Positions 9,601 through 17,389 of a stretch of 64,000 nt of DNA are shown in pieces. Position 1 is the stretch's first letter, and each line of letters starts with the position of its first letter. The stretch is from positions 2,356,001 to 2,420,000 of the forward strand of contig NZ_CP092364.2 in assembly GCF_022370755.2 (NCBI RefSeq). Direction: 5' to 3'. The position numbers and the translations under genes are program-made. A model generated the notes under the pieces. The model was given only the letters and a program-made list of their open reading frames with translations. It was not told the DNA's origin and ran no database searches. This DNA is from Mycolicibacterium goodii. GTDB lineage: Bacteria > Actinomycetota > Actinomycetes > Mycobacteriales > Mycobacteriaceae.

Positions 9601-10254
9601 TTCCGCTCCGACATGGTTATGGCGCACCGTCGGTTTTCTGGCCAGATCAACCGGGATGATCTCGTCACCAGACTGATCCTCAGTCTGGTGGTGACCGGCA
9701 TCGCACCACGATCGTTCTATGACAAGACCTGCGTCAACGCGCGTTTCGACGGTCTGCCCGTCGACTTCGTGGCGCGTGCCATCGCCGCGATCAGTCAGGA
9801 CGGCGCTGCTGGTTTCCGTACGTTCAATGTGTCGAGTCCGCACGACGACGGGGTCTCGCTGGACGTCTTCATCGACTGGCTGGAGGCGGCGGGGCACGCG
9901 ATCACCCGGGTGGACGATCATGACGAGTGGTTGAGGCGATTCGAGGACGCGTTGAAAGCACTGCCCACCGACCTACGCAACCGGTCTGTCCTTCCGCTCA
10001 TCGACGCCTATCGGCGGCCGATCCGGTCAACTCGTGGTATCGCCCGAGCATTTCAGCAAGCGGCACGCGAGCACGGAGTCGGCGAGATTCCGCGTCTGTC
10101 ATCGACTCTCATCGACAAGTACGTCGCGGACCTCAGCATCGCCGTCGGGGTGAAAGTTCGGTCCGCCTCTTTATGTCCGTCTCAGTCCTCGTCGTCGGAT
10201 TCGACGAGTTCGGGAGTGACCTCACGGGTGGCCATACCGCCCTCACGGCCGTGA
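6691..10254 (+). CDS. car: Carboxylic acid reductase
   Basis: This 1187-aa enzyme reduces carboxylic acids to aldehydes using ATP and NADPH. The domain order is an adenylation domain with P-loop YTSGSTGAPKGAM near residue 245, a carrier domain with FVALGGDSLSALTF (phosphopantetheine Ser near 675), and a thioester reductase domain beginning VLVTGANGWLGRFL near 768, with catalytic Tyr and Lys in YANSK near 946. It starts at GTG 6691 after GAGAGGGAG. It needs a phosphopantetheinyl transferase that is not encoded nearby. The last ~35 residues, after DKYVADLS, are serine-rich and unlike known enzymes, and overlap the antisense small gene, so the true end may be near 10140. Confidence 0.95.
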   Translation: MTSTYAMQDRLNRRIAHLYATDPQFAAALPDADTVATIRTRELRLNEFFETVVAAYGDRPALGTRARASDPENDIGTCPAPRFRTLSFRETWARVSAVATALRRGDEPPLQPGDVVVIIGFSSADHVVVELACAYLGLVALPLAHNATAAQLRPIIDEVEPRVVAVGAGHIRLAVDATIDAPSVRQVVVFDGGDDDAGQEVAALGYVHRTVRFHTLDGLAETGCRVPAEQPYMGGSPQRLAMILYTSGSTGAPKGAMYTEAMVTKLWCSGLVPVEVPVFNLNFQPLNHGAGRLPLIAAFQAGGTSYFVAEPDLSTLFEDWASVRPTQLPLVPRVVDMLYQRYRASVDRASTCGSSLCAAEAAAAAELRDDVLGGRVLNAFVGTAPLGEPMKRFLDTVLDIHVIDAYGTSEAGVIAKDGVIMRPPVLDYKIIDVPELGYRRSDKPFPRGELAVRTASATPGYFKRPDLTSMIFDSEGYCRTGDVVAEIAPDHISIIDRRNNVIKLSQGEFVAIERLETLYATAPLVRQIFLHGNGDRPRLLAVVVPTGEAIAAARDPGGLKRVLLESLQRTAEEHGLRSFEIPVDIIVENTPFSADDGLLSSGGKLLRPRLIERFGERLEQMFDDLVVAQVTAIRQLRTVAAAGRTVEAVVHAARVVLGADQVDSDVPFVALGGDSLSALTFSDVLRQMYGFEVPVSMIISPAGDLSQLADFIDGRRGSGARVSTGAVHGEDVTELRAADLKLDKFIDRQALVDAVSLPRPTGVPNTVLVTGANGWLGRFLTLELLRRAARRGGTVIAMARARTADAARARLIQAFDRGDDDLMREFTTLAADHLDVVAGDVTAPLLGLHPVVWSRLTRTVDSIVHTAALVNHLLPYGELFGPNVAGTAEVIRMAITNKLKSVSYVSSMAIIGEGEPSMLNEAGDIRSLNPVRINTADGPGTYALGYANSKWAGEILLREAHDLCKLPVAVFRSDMVMAHRRFSGQINRDDLVTRLILSLVVTGIAPRSFYDKTCVNARFDGLPVDFVARAIAAISQDGAAGFRTFNVSSPHDDGVSLDVFIDWLEAAGHAITRVDDHDEWLRRFEDALKALPTDLRNRSVLPLIDAYRRPIRSTRGIARAFQQAAREHGVGEIPRLSSTLIDKYVADLSIAVGVKVRSASLCPSQSSSSDSTSSGVTSRVAIPPSRP

Positions 10255-10340
10255 TCGGTGGGTCCCGGCGGGGGATTGTCGGCGGGATCGGTTTTGCTGC
10301 CCGTACCCTTGGCAGCTCCCTCGGACGTGTCTTTCGCCAT
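10182..10340 (-). CDS. Small acidic hypothetical protein (52 aa)
   Basis: It encodes a hydrophilic 52-residue protein (MAKDTSEGAAKGTGSKTDP...) rich in Gly, Pro, Asp and Glu and ending ELVESDDED. GGAG lies about ten bases before the ATG at 10340. Composition suggests an intrinsically disordered small protein; I know no function. Its 3' end overlaps the 3' end of the carboxylic acid reductase reading frame by 73 bp in convergent orientation. Confidence 0.7.
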   Translation of the reverse strand: MAKDTSEGAAKGTGSKTDPADNPPPGPTDHGREGGMATREVTPELVESDDED

Positions 10341-10429
10341 GACCACAAACTCCTGTCCGCACCGGCGCCGATCGCCGTTGAACCGCAGGATAGCCCCCGA
10401 TGTGCCAGGGCAAACACGCTTCCACCCCG

Positions 10430-11254
10430 TCACGGCCCGATGACTCGACCGAGCCACTTCTGGCTGATCCGGTCGTAGGTGCCGTCATGCTGGGCGATGT
10501 TGAGCCATTGGTCGACCCACCGGGCGGTGTCCGTGGCCGTGGCCGGAAGCAGGTATGCCTTCTGCTCGAACGTGAACGGTTGATCGATGGACACTGGGCA
10601 CAGGGTGTGGTCCTGGGCGGTCTGGAAACGTATCTCGCTGGCGTCGGTGATCATCGCATCGGCGTTCCCACCGCTGATCTCGCCGAAGATGGTGTTGTTG
10701 TCCGGGTGCTCGATGACCGTGGCCTGCTTCAGGTTGTCCGCCGCGAACTCGGCGTTGGTGCCGCCCGGATTGACCACGACCCGTACCCCGGGTCGGTCGA
10801 TGTCCGGCAGCGAACGGAACCGCGACGCGTCGGCGCACCGGACGATCGCGGCCTTGCCGTCCCGCAGGTACGGCTTGGAGTACACGGCGTCCTGCGCGCG
10901 CTCCAGCGTGATGCTGATGCCGCCCATCGCGATGTCGCACCGGGCATTGAGATCGTCGACCAGGTTCGCCCAGGACGTCTGCACCATCTCCGCCTTCACG
11001 TCGAGACGACGGGCGACATCGTCGGCGAGTTCGATGTCCATCCCGCTCCAGGCGCCCTGCGGATCGCGGTAGGTGAACGGACGATAGTCACCGGTGCTGC
11101 ACACCCTGAGGGTCTTCGACTCCCGGATGTGGTGCAGTGCGTTCGGGGCCGGATCCGGCGCGGTCCGGCAGCCGGCCAGAACTGCCGCGGACGTCAACAG
11201 GGCGGCGACGACGACGGCGGGTCCTCCGAGGCGCACTCGGCCAGGCTCGCACAC
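10430..11254 (-). CDS. Amino-acid ABC transporter substrate-binding lipoprotein (SBP_bac_3)
   Basis: This family-3 solute-binding protein is of the glutamate/polar amino acid type. From the GTG at 11254 it is 274 aa, with a hydrophobic signal peptide and lipobox VLAGC (Cys near residue 29). The body has LRVCSTGDYRPFTY, GMDIELADDVARRL, DIAMGGISITLERA and the C-terminal YDRISQKWLGR. A GTG at 11236 is an alternative start. No permease or ATPase is adjacent, so it is an orphan binding protein. It may deliver to a transporter elsewhere or feed an enzyme such as cyclohexadienyl dehydratase, which shares this fold. Confidence 0.85.
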   Translation of the reverse strand: MCEPGRVRLGGPAVVVAALLTSAAVLAGCRTAPDPAPNALHHIRESKTLRVCSTGDYRPFTYRDPQGAWSGMDIELADDVARRLDVKAEMVQTSWANLVDDLNARCDIAMGGISITLERAQDAVYSKPYLRDGKAAIVRCADASRFRSLPDIDRPGVRVVVNPGGTNAEFAADNLKQATVIEHPDNNTIFGEISGGNADAMITDASEIRFQTAQDHTLCPVSIDQPFTFEQKAYLLPATATDTARWVDQWLNIAQHDGTYDRISQKWLGRVIGP

Positions 11255-11396
11255 CAGGCTGAACGGTCGCTGTACGGAGGCGGAGAATCCGACCTGTGGG
11301 CACAGGAGATCGGAATGTGCGACGATGCCCAGGGTGCCCCAGCCGCGCATGCGGCGGTACGAGCTCATTCCGACAGTGGAGAGGACGGCCGGATAC

Positions 11397-11957
11397 ATGA
11401 CCGTAAGGCGTGGTCGCGCACTGTCTGTCGGCACAGCCCAACTGACCATCGCAGGAATCGGCGTCATCGGCCTGGTGGTCGCGGGCCCCGCTGTGGCTGA
11501 TCCGGTCCCCGAACCGGCTCCACCGGGCCCCGGCATCGCCGCACCCGGCCAGCCCGTGGTCGAGCCTGCCGAGAACCCCGTCCTTCCCCCTGCACCGCCC
11601 CCGGTGGGTCCGCCACCGGTGCCTGAGATGGCGAACCCTGTGTACGGGTCGGGGCAGTCGGGATCGGGTCCATTGGGCACCCTTCGGGACTTGTGGCATC
11701 AGGCCCGTGATCCCGGTGGCATGCAGTTGGCTCCCACCGGTGGCGTCGCGCCTCCGCCGGGCGCAGGTGCGCCACCGCCACTGCCGCCGGGGTATGTCTC
11801 GATCAACGCCCCCGGCTCGGAGACGCCGATGACGGAGGACCCGTCGGCCGGTGCGGGAGGACCACCGCTGCCGCCTGGCTATTACCCGTTGGATGGTCCG
11901 CCACCACCGGGATACGAGTACAACTCGCCGGCGCCGGCGGCGCCACCGGTTCCGTAA
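11397..11957 (+). CDS. Secreted proline-rich protein
   Basis: This 186-aa protein has a Sec signal peptide (basic start MTVRRGRALSV, hydrophobic core IAGIGVIGLVVAG, probable cleavage after AVA near residue 34) followed by a low-complexity mature part dominated by Pro, Gly and Ala. It carries repeated PPLPPGY units (about 125, 162 and 177) that look like a degenerate repeat. Such proteins are common in the mycobacterial envelope and their functions are mostly unknown. The start is supported by GAGAGGA upstream. It is divergent from the SBP lipoprotein, with the two 5' ends separated by about 140 bp. Confidence 0.75.
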   Translation: MTVRRGRALSVGTAQLTIAGIGVIGLVVAGPAVADPVPEPAPPGPGIAAPGQPVVEPAENPVLPPAPPPVGPPPVPEMANPVYGSGQSGSGPLGTLRDLWHQARDPGGMQLAPTGGVAPPPGAGAPPPLPPGYVSINAPGSETPMTEDPSAGAGGPPLPPGYYPLDGPPPPGYEYNSPAPAAPPVP

Positions 11958-11983
11958 AGCGGTTTGTTGCCCCGCGGCGGGGC

Positions 11984-13372
11984 TCAGCACTCAACGATGT
12001 TCACGGGCACGGCCGTGGCCAGACCACCGGTCGACGTCTCCTTGTACTTGGCACTCATGTCGCGCCCGGTGCTGCGCATCGTCTCGATCACCTGGTCGAG
12101 ACTCACTCGGTGAGTCCCGTCGCCCCGCAGCGCCATTCGCGCTGCGTTGATCGCTTTGCCTGCCGAGATGGCGTTGCGTTCGATGCACGGGATCTGCACC
12201 AGGCCGCCGATCGGATCGCAGGTGAGGCCGAGGCTGTGCTCCATCGCGATCTCGGCGGCGTTCTCCACCTGCGCCGAAGTGCCGCCGAGGATTTCGGCGA
12301 GTCCGGCGGCCGCCATGGACGCGGCTGAGCCGACTTCTCCCTGACAACCCACCTCGGCGCCGGAGATCGACGCCCGTTCTTTGTACAGCGATCCGATCGC
12401 GCCCGCCGTCAGCAGGAAGCGGACGCTGGTGTCGTCGGGATCCGCGGTGCCCTGCGGTGTGTAGTGCAGCGCGTAGTACAGAACCGCCGGGATGATTCCG
12501 GCGGCGCCGTTGGTGGGCGCGGTGACGATTCGTCCACCGGATGCGTTCTCCTCGTTGACCGCCAATGCGACCAGGTTCACCCAGTCTTCGGCGTACACGG
12601 GATCGCGGTTGGGATCTTCGGCGAGGAGTCGCTGATACCAATCGCCCGCACGCCGTCGCACCTTCAACGTGCCCGGAAGAAAGCCGTCGCGGATGATACC
12701 GCGATCCATGCACTCGAACATCACGTCACGAATATGGAGCAGGCGTGCCCTGACGTCGCTTTCGCTGCGGTTGGTGGATTCGAATGCGAGCATGACAGAA
12801 CTGATCGGGCAGTCGAATTTGTCGGCGAGCGCCAGCAATTCCGCGGCGGAGCTGAAGGTGAAATCCGCGTCTTCGGATCGGTGGTTTCGCTCGGGTTCGT
12901 CGGCGCCTTCGGTGACGACGAAGCCGCCGCCGACCGAGAAATAGGTCTCTGAATGCAGCGGAAGCGCATCGGATCCGATGGCGGACAGCCGCATGCCGTT
13001 GGAGTGGGTGGGTAGCACGGTTTCAGGATGTAGCCGGATGTCGCCTTCGGTCAGCGCGACATCGACACGGCCACCCACGCGGACACGACCGTCGGCGCGC
13101 AGCTGCTCGATGCGGCGGTCCTTGACGTCGGATTCGATCGTCTCAGGTCGAAAGCCTTCCAGACCCAACAGGATTGCCGGCATGGTCCCGTGGCCTGCGC
13201 CGGTCGCAGCGAGCGACCCGTACAGGTCGATCTCGATCGCGGTCACCGCGTCGAGAACGCCAAGTGCGTCGAGGTCGTCGCTGAACCGGGCCGCCGCACG
13301 CATGGGGCCCACCGTATGTGAACTCGAGGGGCCGATGCCCACGCTGAACAGGTCGAACACGCTGACAGTCAT
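11984..13372 (-). CDS. sdaA: L-serine ammonia-lyase (serine dehydratase), iron-sulfur type
   Basis: It converts L-serine to pyruvate and ammonia. It is a 462-aa single-chain enzyme, the usual length, with the beta domain first ([20 protein letters not shown], the hallmark SSSHT) and the alpha domain after about residue 190. The [4Fe-4S]-ligand regions are visible as [13 protein letters not shown] and [18 protein letters not shown], and substrate-binding [13 protein letters not shown] precedes them. No pathway neighbours are present; it is probably monocistronic. Confidence 0.95.
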   Translation of the reverse strand: MTVSVFDLFSVGIGPSSSHTVGPMRAAARFSDDLDALGVLDAVTAIEIDLYGSLAATGAGHGTMPAILLGLEGFRPETIESDVKDRRIEQLRADGRVRVGGRVDVALTEGDIRLHPETVLPTHSNGMRLSAIGSDALPLHSETYFSVGGGFVVTEGADEPERNHRSEDADFTFSSAAELLALADKFDCPISSVMLAFESTNRSESDVRARLLHIRDVMFECMDRGIIRDGFLPGTLKVRRRAGDWYQRLLAEDPNRDPVYAEDWVNLVALAVNEENASGGRIVTAPTNGAAGIIPAVLYYALHYTPQGTADPDDTSVRFLLTAGAIGSLYKERASISGAEVGCQGEVGSAASMAAAGLAEILGGTSAQVENAAEIAMEHSLGLTCDPIGGLVQIPCIERNAISAGKAINAARMALRGDGTHRVSLDQVIETMRSTGRDMSAKYKETSTGGLATAVPVNIVEC

Positions 13373-13605
13373 CGGTCGCCGGACCTCCGGTCAAGGCCCA
13401 GACAGAACATTTCCGGCACTCCGTCCTCCGCCGCGATTCGGTCTGGCTTCTGCCAGTCCTGTCCAGGCTAGTCCGAAAAAGCGGGGGCCCGTCGAGACAA
13501 CGAGCGGACAAAGGCTCTGCCGAAAAGACCGCGCCACCCTCCCGCGCCGTCACGGTCGCATGGACACGGAGGCACAGGAAGGCGGCGCGCCGCCTCACTG
13601 GTCGG

Positions 13606-13761
13606 TCAGAACCAGACTTTTCGTCCGCCGACCGGGCGTCCGACTGCGCCGAGGATCCACAGGATGACGCCGACGACGACCAGGATGCCGCCGATGGTGT
13701 ACAGGATCGAAAGGCTTGTGAAGTAGCCGATCAGGAGGAGGATGACACCGAGCACAATCAT
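13606..13761 (-). CDS. Small hydrophobic membrane protein (DUF6131-like)
   Basis: This is a 51-aa protein starting MIVLGVILLLIGYF and continuing with a second hydrophobic segment (LYTIGGILVVVGVILWILGA), then a short basic tail ending GGRKVWF. Two transmembrane helices joined by a short turn are expected. The pattern matches a small family widespread in mycobacteria and other actinobacteria, annotated DUF6131 as far as I recall; function unknown. The upstream ATG at 13815 would add 18 non-hydrophobic residues and is less likely. Confidence 0.8.
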   Translation of the reverse strand: MIVLGVILLLIGYFTSLSILYTIGGILVVVGVILWILGAVGRPVGGRKVWF

Positions 13762-14070
13762 TGCTGAATCCGATCTGCCTCGTGGTGATTCTGTTGGTGG
13801 ATAAATTGACGCCAACAGAATTGCCGCGACGGCGAGGTTTCAAACCGCGTATTTCGTAGGGGTCTCCTCCCAGGACGGGTACCCGTGGTTTTGCTGAAGG
13901 TGCGTCGCACCGCGGACGCGAATGGTGGCCGGCATCCGGCGTCACCGCGCCGGGATTCGTCCCATACGAACAGCCTTCAAAGGCGATCATTTCCCCTTCC
14001 CTCACGCCTAGACTCGTGGTCGCCAGACGAATCGGCGGTGTCGTCAATTCGACACTTGAGGAGGGGGCGT
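13762..14070. other. Intergenic region between divergent small membrane protein and LysM-esterase
   Basis: No coding frame with a convincing start is seen. The stretch contains a 12-bp palindrome ACGGGTACCCGT (13875-13886) and, just before the LysM-esterase ribosome site, the inverted repeat described separately at 14038-14055. It must carry both divergent promoters, but I cannot place -35 or -10 elements with confidence. Confidence 0.5.
14038..14055. promoter_or_regulatory. Inverted repeat GTGTCG-N6-CGACAC upstream of the LysM-esterase gene
   Basis: A perfect 6-bp inverted repeat with spacer TCAATT ends 15 bp before the start codon and directly precedes the GAGGAGGG ribosome-binding site. 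It could be an operator, or an RNA hairpin that affects ribosome access. No adjacent regulator gene points to a partner. Confidence 0.4.
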
Positions 14071-15423
14071 ATGGTCAGGACGCACACGGTGGCCGCGGGG
14101 GAGACCTTGTCCGGCTTGGCATTGCGGTTCTACGGCGACGCCGATCTGTATCCGCTGATCGCGACGGCCAGTGGGATCGCTGATCCGGGTGTCATCGCGG
14201 TCGGGCAGAAGCTGATCTTCCCGGACTTCACGCGGCACACCGTGGCACCGGGGGAGACGTTGTCCGGCTTGTCGGCGCGGTTCTATGGTGACGCCAATCT
14301 GGGGCCGTTGATCGGTGCCGCGAGCGGTGTCGGCGTCACCGCCGAGGTCGAGGCGGGGCAACGCCTCGTCATCCCGGACGTCACACGGTATTCGGTGGCG
14401 CCCGGGGACACGCTGTCGGCTCTGGCGCTGCGGTTCTACGGTGATTCGGCGTTCTATCCTCTGATCGCCGCCGTGAACGGCATCCCGAATCCGAACGCCA
14501 TCGAGGTCGGGCGGGTGCTGCTGGTGTTCGCCGGGCGAAGCGACGGGTTCGGTCTGCGCATCGTCGACCGTAACGAGAGCGACCCTCGCTTGTGGTACTA
14601 CCGGTTCCAGACCGCGGCGATCGGCTGGAACCCCGGTATCAATGTGCTGCTGCCCGATGACTACCGGACGAGCGGGCGGACCTATCCTGTGCTCTATCTC
14701 CTGCACGGAGGCGGTGACCAGGACTTCCGCACGTTCGACTTCCTCGGCGTCCGCAACTGGACCGCAGGCAAACCCATCATCGTGGTCATGCCCGACGGCG
14801 GGCACGCCGGCTGGTACTCCAATCCGGTTGCCTCCTTTGTCGGCCCACGCAACTGGGAGACCTTCCACATCGCCCAGTTGTTGCCCTGGATCGAGGCCAA
14901 CTTCCGCACATACGCCGAATACGACGGTCGCGCGGTCGCCGGATTCTCGATGGGCGGGTTTGGTGCGCTGAAGTATGCCGCGAAGTACTACGGTCACTTC
15001 GCCTCCGTGAGCAGCCATTCCGGGCCTGCCAGCCTGAGACGCGATTTCGGTCTGGTGGTCCACTGGGCGAATCTGACCTCGGCAGTGCTGGACCTGGGTG
15101 GCGGAACCGTCTACGGCGCACCGCTGTGGGACCAGGCGAGGGTCAGCGCGGACAATCCGGTGGAGCGGATCGAGAGTTACCGCAACAAAAGAGTGTTCCT
15201 GGTGGCGGGAACCAGCCCGGATCCCCTCAACTGGTTCGACAGTGTCAATGAGACGCAGGTGCTCGCCGGTCAGCGTGAGTTCCGCGAACGCCTACGGGCC
15301 GTGGGTATTCCGCATGAGGCCCATGAGGTACCCGGTGGCCACATCTTCCGGCCGGAGTTGTTCCTGCGGGATCTCGACGGGATCATCGCCCGCCTTCGCC
15401 CCGCTGCGATCGTCGAGGTGTGA
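14071..15423 (+). CDS. Triple LysM domain-alpha/beta esterase fusion
   Basis: This 450-aa protein has three tandem LysM peptidoglycan-binding modules (about residues 4-50, 54-101, 105-152), each with the pattern TVAAGETLSGLALRFYGDA. A putative esterase of the antigen 85/esterase D fold follows (about 165-445). Visible catalytic parts are the strand YPVLYLLHGGGDQD, the nucleophile Ser near 293 in AGFSMGGFGALKYA, and His near 424 in VPGGHIF. GAGGAGGG precedes ATG 14071. There is no obvious N-terminal signal peptide, which is odd for a wall-binding enzyme. The esterase could act on mycolyl or other acyl esters; that is inference. Confidence 0.88.
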   Translation: MVRTHTVAAGETLSGLALRFYGDADLYPLIATASGIADPGVIAVGQKLIFPDFTRHTVAPGETLSGLSARFYGDANLGPLIGAASGVGVTAEVEAGQRLVIPDVTRYSVAPGDTLSALALRFYGDSAFYPLIAAVNGIPNPNAIEVGRVLLVFAGRSDGFGLRIVDRNESDPRLWYYRFQTAAIGWNPGINVLLPDDYRTSGRTYPVLYLLHGGGDQDFRTFDFLGVRNWTAGKPIIVVMPDGGHAGWYSNPVASFVGPRNWETFHIAQLLPWIEANFRTYAEYDGRAVAGFSMGGFGALKYAAKYYGHFASVSSHSGPASLRRDFGLVVHWANLTSAVLDLGGGTVYGAPLWDQARVSADNPVERIESYRNKRVFLVAGTSPDPLNWFDSVNETQVLAGQREFRERLRAVGIPHEAHEVPGGHIFRPELFLRDLDGIIARLRPAAIVEV

Positions 15424-15434
15424 ACGGCAACAAC

Positions 15435-16013
15435 CTAATCGGCCCACCGTGACCGCAGTACACGCGGTGTCCACGCCGGCCATGTCGCAGAGCCGACGAC
15501 GAAGCCGCCGGTGAGTTGAGCAACCATGCGGGGGCCTTCGACCGCGCTGTTGTCATAGAACGTCGCGATGTCGGCATGCGTCGCGGCCGTCGCGACGAGT
15601 GGCCAAAGTCGCTGGTACCGTTCGCGGATCTTGTCTTCGGGCACGTGGTGGCCACCGGCTCGAACCCGGTGCTGTACGCGCAGTACGGCCAGATCCTCGG
15701 GGATCATCACCGCGTGTAGCACGACGGTGTAGCCGGCCGCCTGCGCGGTGTCGACGAGTTCCAGCTTCGAAGGATGCGAGAACACCGTTTCGGCGATGAA
15801 CGATTCGCCGAGTTCGATCAGCTTGTGACGGGTATCGGCGGCGATGCGCGCCGCCTCGTAGGCGTGTTGGGCCGGGGCATCCGGCCATCGGCGTTTGGCG
15901 ATCTCATCGGCGTTGACGAACGAACTGCCCGGCAGTAGAGGCGCCAGCGTGAGCTCGACGAACGTGCTCTTGCCAGCACCGTTGGATCCGACAACGAGAT
16001 CGAGACGCTTCAC
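15435..16013 (-). CDS. Zeta-toxin-type P-loop kinase
   Basis: This 192-aa zeta/PezT-like protein belongs to a family that phosphorylates UDP-N-acetylglucosamine and blocks cell-wall synthesis. The Walker A motif is VVGSNGAGKST (Lys near residue 15), followed by FVNADEIAKRRW, FIAETVFSHPSK and the substrate-lid motif RVRAGGHHVPEDKIRERY, which is the signature of chromosomal zeta homologues. It starts at GTG 16013, 25 bp after the stop of the ParD-like antitoxin gene, so the two form a toxin-antitoxin operon. Whether it is a real toxin or a metabolic kinase is not known. Confidence 0.88.
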   Translation of the reverse strand: MKRLDLVVGSNGAGKSTFVELTLAPLLPGSSFVNADEIAKRRWPDAPAQHAYEAARIAADTRHKLIELGESFIAETVFSHPSKLELVDTAQAAGYTVVLHAVMIPEDLAVLRVQHRVRAGGHHVPEDKIRERYQRLWPLVATAATHADIATFYDNSAVEGPRMVAQLTGGFVVGSATWPAWTPRVLRSRWAD

Positions 16014-16038
16014 CGCGCCCCAACGGCATCTGTGTCGA

Positions 16039-16431
16039 TCACCGCAGCTTGGAGGTGAGCGCGGTCGTGGTGCCGTCGGGCTCGTACCGCACGATCTCGC
16101 CGCTGTCATCGAGGGCGACGGTGGTGACACCGCGTGCTGCCAGGACTTTGCCGTAATCGGTGTGGGCCAGACCTTCCTCGATCGCGGCGGAGATCTCGGC
16201 GTTGAACACCACGCCTTCTTCCGATGTCAGATCACGCAGCGCGAGGTCACCGGCCAGCGCGGCCTCGACCCGACGGCGGGCAGCGGTGTGCTGGCTCGAC
16301 ACCGCGCGCCCCACCCGCGCCCAATGGTCGAGCTGCTGTTTTGCCGATCGGCTCTGCCGTGCGCCTTCTGCGGCAGCGCTGTCCACCAGGTCCGCGGCGA
16401 AGCGAGTGACGCGGTCTGCGGTCTCGGTCAT
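16039..16431 (-). CDS. ParD-like antitoxin protein
   Basis: This 130-aa protein begins MTETADRVTRFAADLVDSA and has the family stretch RQSRSAKQQLDHWARVGRAV near residues 25-45, typical of ParD-like antitoxin annotations. The C-terminal half (YGKVLAARGVTTVALDDSGE) is a short beta-rich tail. It precedes the zeta-like kinase by 25 bp. A large inverted repeat lies immediately upstream of its start and overlaps the edge of its GGAGG ribosome site, consistent with autoregulation as in most type II toxin-antitoxin systems. Confidence 0.78.
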   Translation of the reverse strand: MTETADRVTRFAADLVDSAAAEGARQSRSAKQQLDHWARVGRAVSSQHTAARRRVEAALAGDLALRDLTSEEGVVFNAEISAAIEEGLAHTDYGKVLAARGVTTVALDDSGEIVRYEPDGTTTALTSKLR

Positions 16432-16440
16432 GACGGGCCT

Positions 16441-16482
16441 CCGTGTAGCAGTCTGAAACGAGTGTAACAGACTGCTACACGG
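16441..16482. promoter_or_regulatory. 42-bp perfect inverted repeat upstream of the ParD/zeta operon
   Basis: CCGTGTAGCAGTCTG (16441-16455) is exactly repeated in inverse orientation at 16468-16482, with a 12-bp spacer. Inside it, GTGTARCAG occurs in direct orientation near 16443 and 16462 and inverted near 16472, so the right side also forms a near-perfect 19-bp palindrome. It ends 9 bp before the antitoxin start codon. This is a strong operator candidate for the antitoxin or toxin-antitoxin complex. In RNA it would fold into a 15-bp hairpin abutting the ribosome site. Confidence 0.7.
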
Positions 16483-16494
16483 CCGGGCGCGGGC

Positions 16495-17136
16495 TCAGTT
16501 CGCGGCGTCGAGAATCTTTATGGCGAAGATCAGCGAGTCACCCGGCTGGATACCGGCAGCCGGCTGACCATTGGGATAACCGTCCTCGGAGGCCATGGCG
16601 ACCGCCACGGTGGATCCGACCGTCTGACCCCCGATGGCCTTCCGGAACCCGGGCACCACGCCGTTGAGGGGGAAGTCGACCGGCGCGCCGCGCTCATAGC
16701 TGCTGTCGAACACGGTGCCGTCACGGCCGTTGACTCCCATGTAGCAGACGAGAACGGTGGCCGTGTCTGCGACCACGGGTCCATCCCCGGGCTGCAGCGT
16801 CTTCACCTGGGTCTCGGTCACGCTGAACGGCCCGTTGACGTTGACCACGGGTGCCGCGCCTTCGGTGGACCCGGTGACCTCGATGCTGCCGGTGGCTCCC
16901 GACAGCGTCCACTCCGGAGTGGTGCCACCTTGCGGCGCGGCCGTCGGGCACGTGCTCGCTGCGGGCGCCGCGGTCTCGGTCGAGGTGGAGGTGACGAGCT
17001 CGGTCACGGCCGACGGGCCCGCCGCTGACGTGCTCGGCGAAGCACTGTCCGTATCGGAGCCGCAAGCGGTGAGGGTGATGGCGAGCGACGCGGCGCAGGC
17101 CGCGATGGCGACGGAGGAAGACACGCGATGGTTCAC
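16495..17136 (-). CDS. FKBP-type peptidyl-prolyl isomerase lipoprotein
   Basis: It catalyses cis-trans isomerisation of prolyl bonds, probably outside the membrane. The N-terminus has a signal peptide ending in lipobox TLTAC (Cys near residue 25 from the GTG at 17136), followed by a Ser/Thr-rich linker. The FKBP fold lies in the C-terminal half: TATVLVCYMGVNGRDGTVFD, GVVPGFRKAIGGQTVGSTV, then PNGQPAAGIQPGDSLIFAI. The middle part (EWTLSGATGSIEV) is an extra domain between linker and FKBP. Start choice is uncertain because no strong ribosome site is present. It ends 63 bp before the ParD-like gene. Confidence 0.88.
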   Translation of the reverse strand: MNHRVSSSVAIAACAASLAITLTACGSDTDSASPSTSAAGPSAVTELVTSTSTETAAPAASTCPTAAPQGGTTPEWTLSGATGSIEVTGSTEGAAPVVNVNGPFSVTETQVKTLQPGDGPVVADTATVLVCYMGVNGRDGTVFDSSYERGAPVDFPLNGVVPGFRKAIGGQTVGSTVAVAMASEDGYPNGQPAAGIQPGDSLIFAIKILDAAN

Positions 17137-17389
17137 CGGCGATACGCTACAGCCGCGTCTCAAGTCTGATGCCGTTACCCCGGATGTCGACGAACTTGCC
17201 ACAGTTTCGCACGGCGCTCCGCGCCGCGGTCCGTCGCATGTCGCCCGCGCTGCCGGGTGTCATACGGTTCACGAATGCACCATGCCGAGTTCGCATGATC
17301 ACTAGAGGAGACGCGGAATATATTGCCGGCAAAGGGAGTTCACTGCGGAGTTCTGAACCCTTGGGTCAGCTGGGTCGTCTCATGCAGAT

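Noticed and set aside
10430..11680. 416-aa reading of the amino-acid binding protein starting near 11680.
   Set aside because: The first ~140 residues are the antisense of the proline-rich secreted protein gene; the lipoprotein signal peptide begins at about 11254.
13595..14047. 150-aa minus-strand frame covering the small membrane protein gene.
   Set aside because: Its C-terminal half is the shifted, His/Arg/Pro-rich translation of the 51-aa membrane protein gene.
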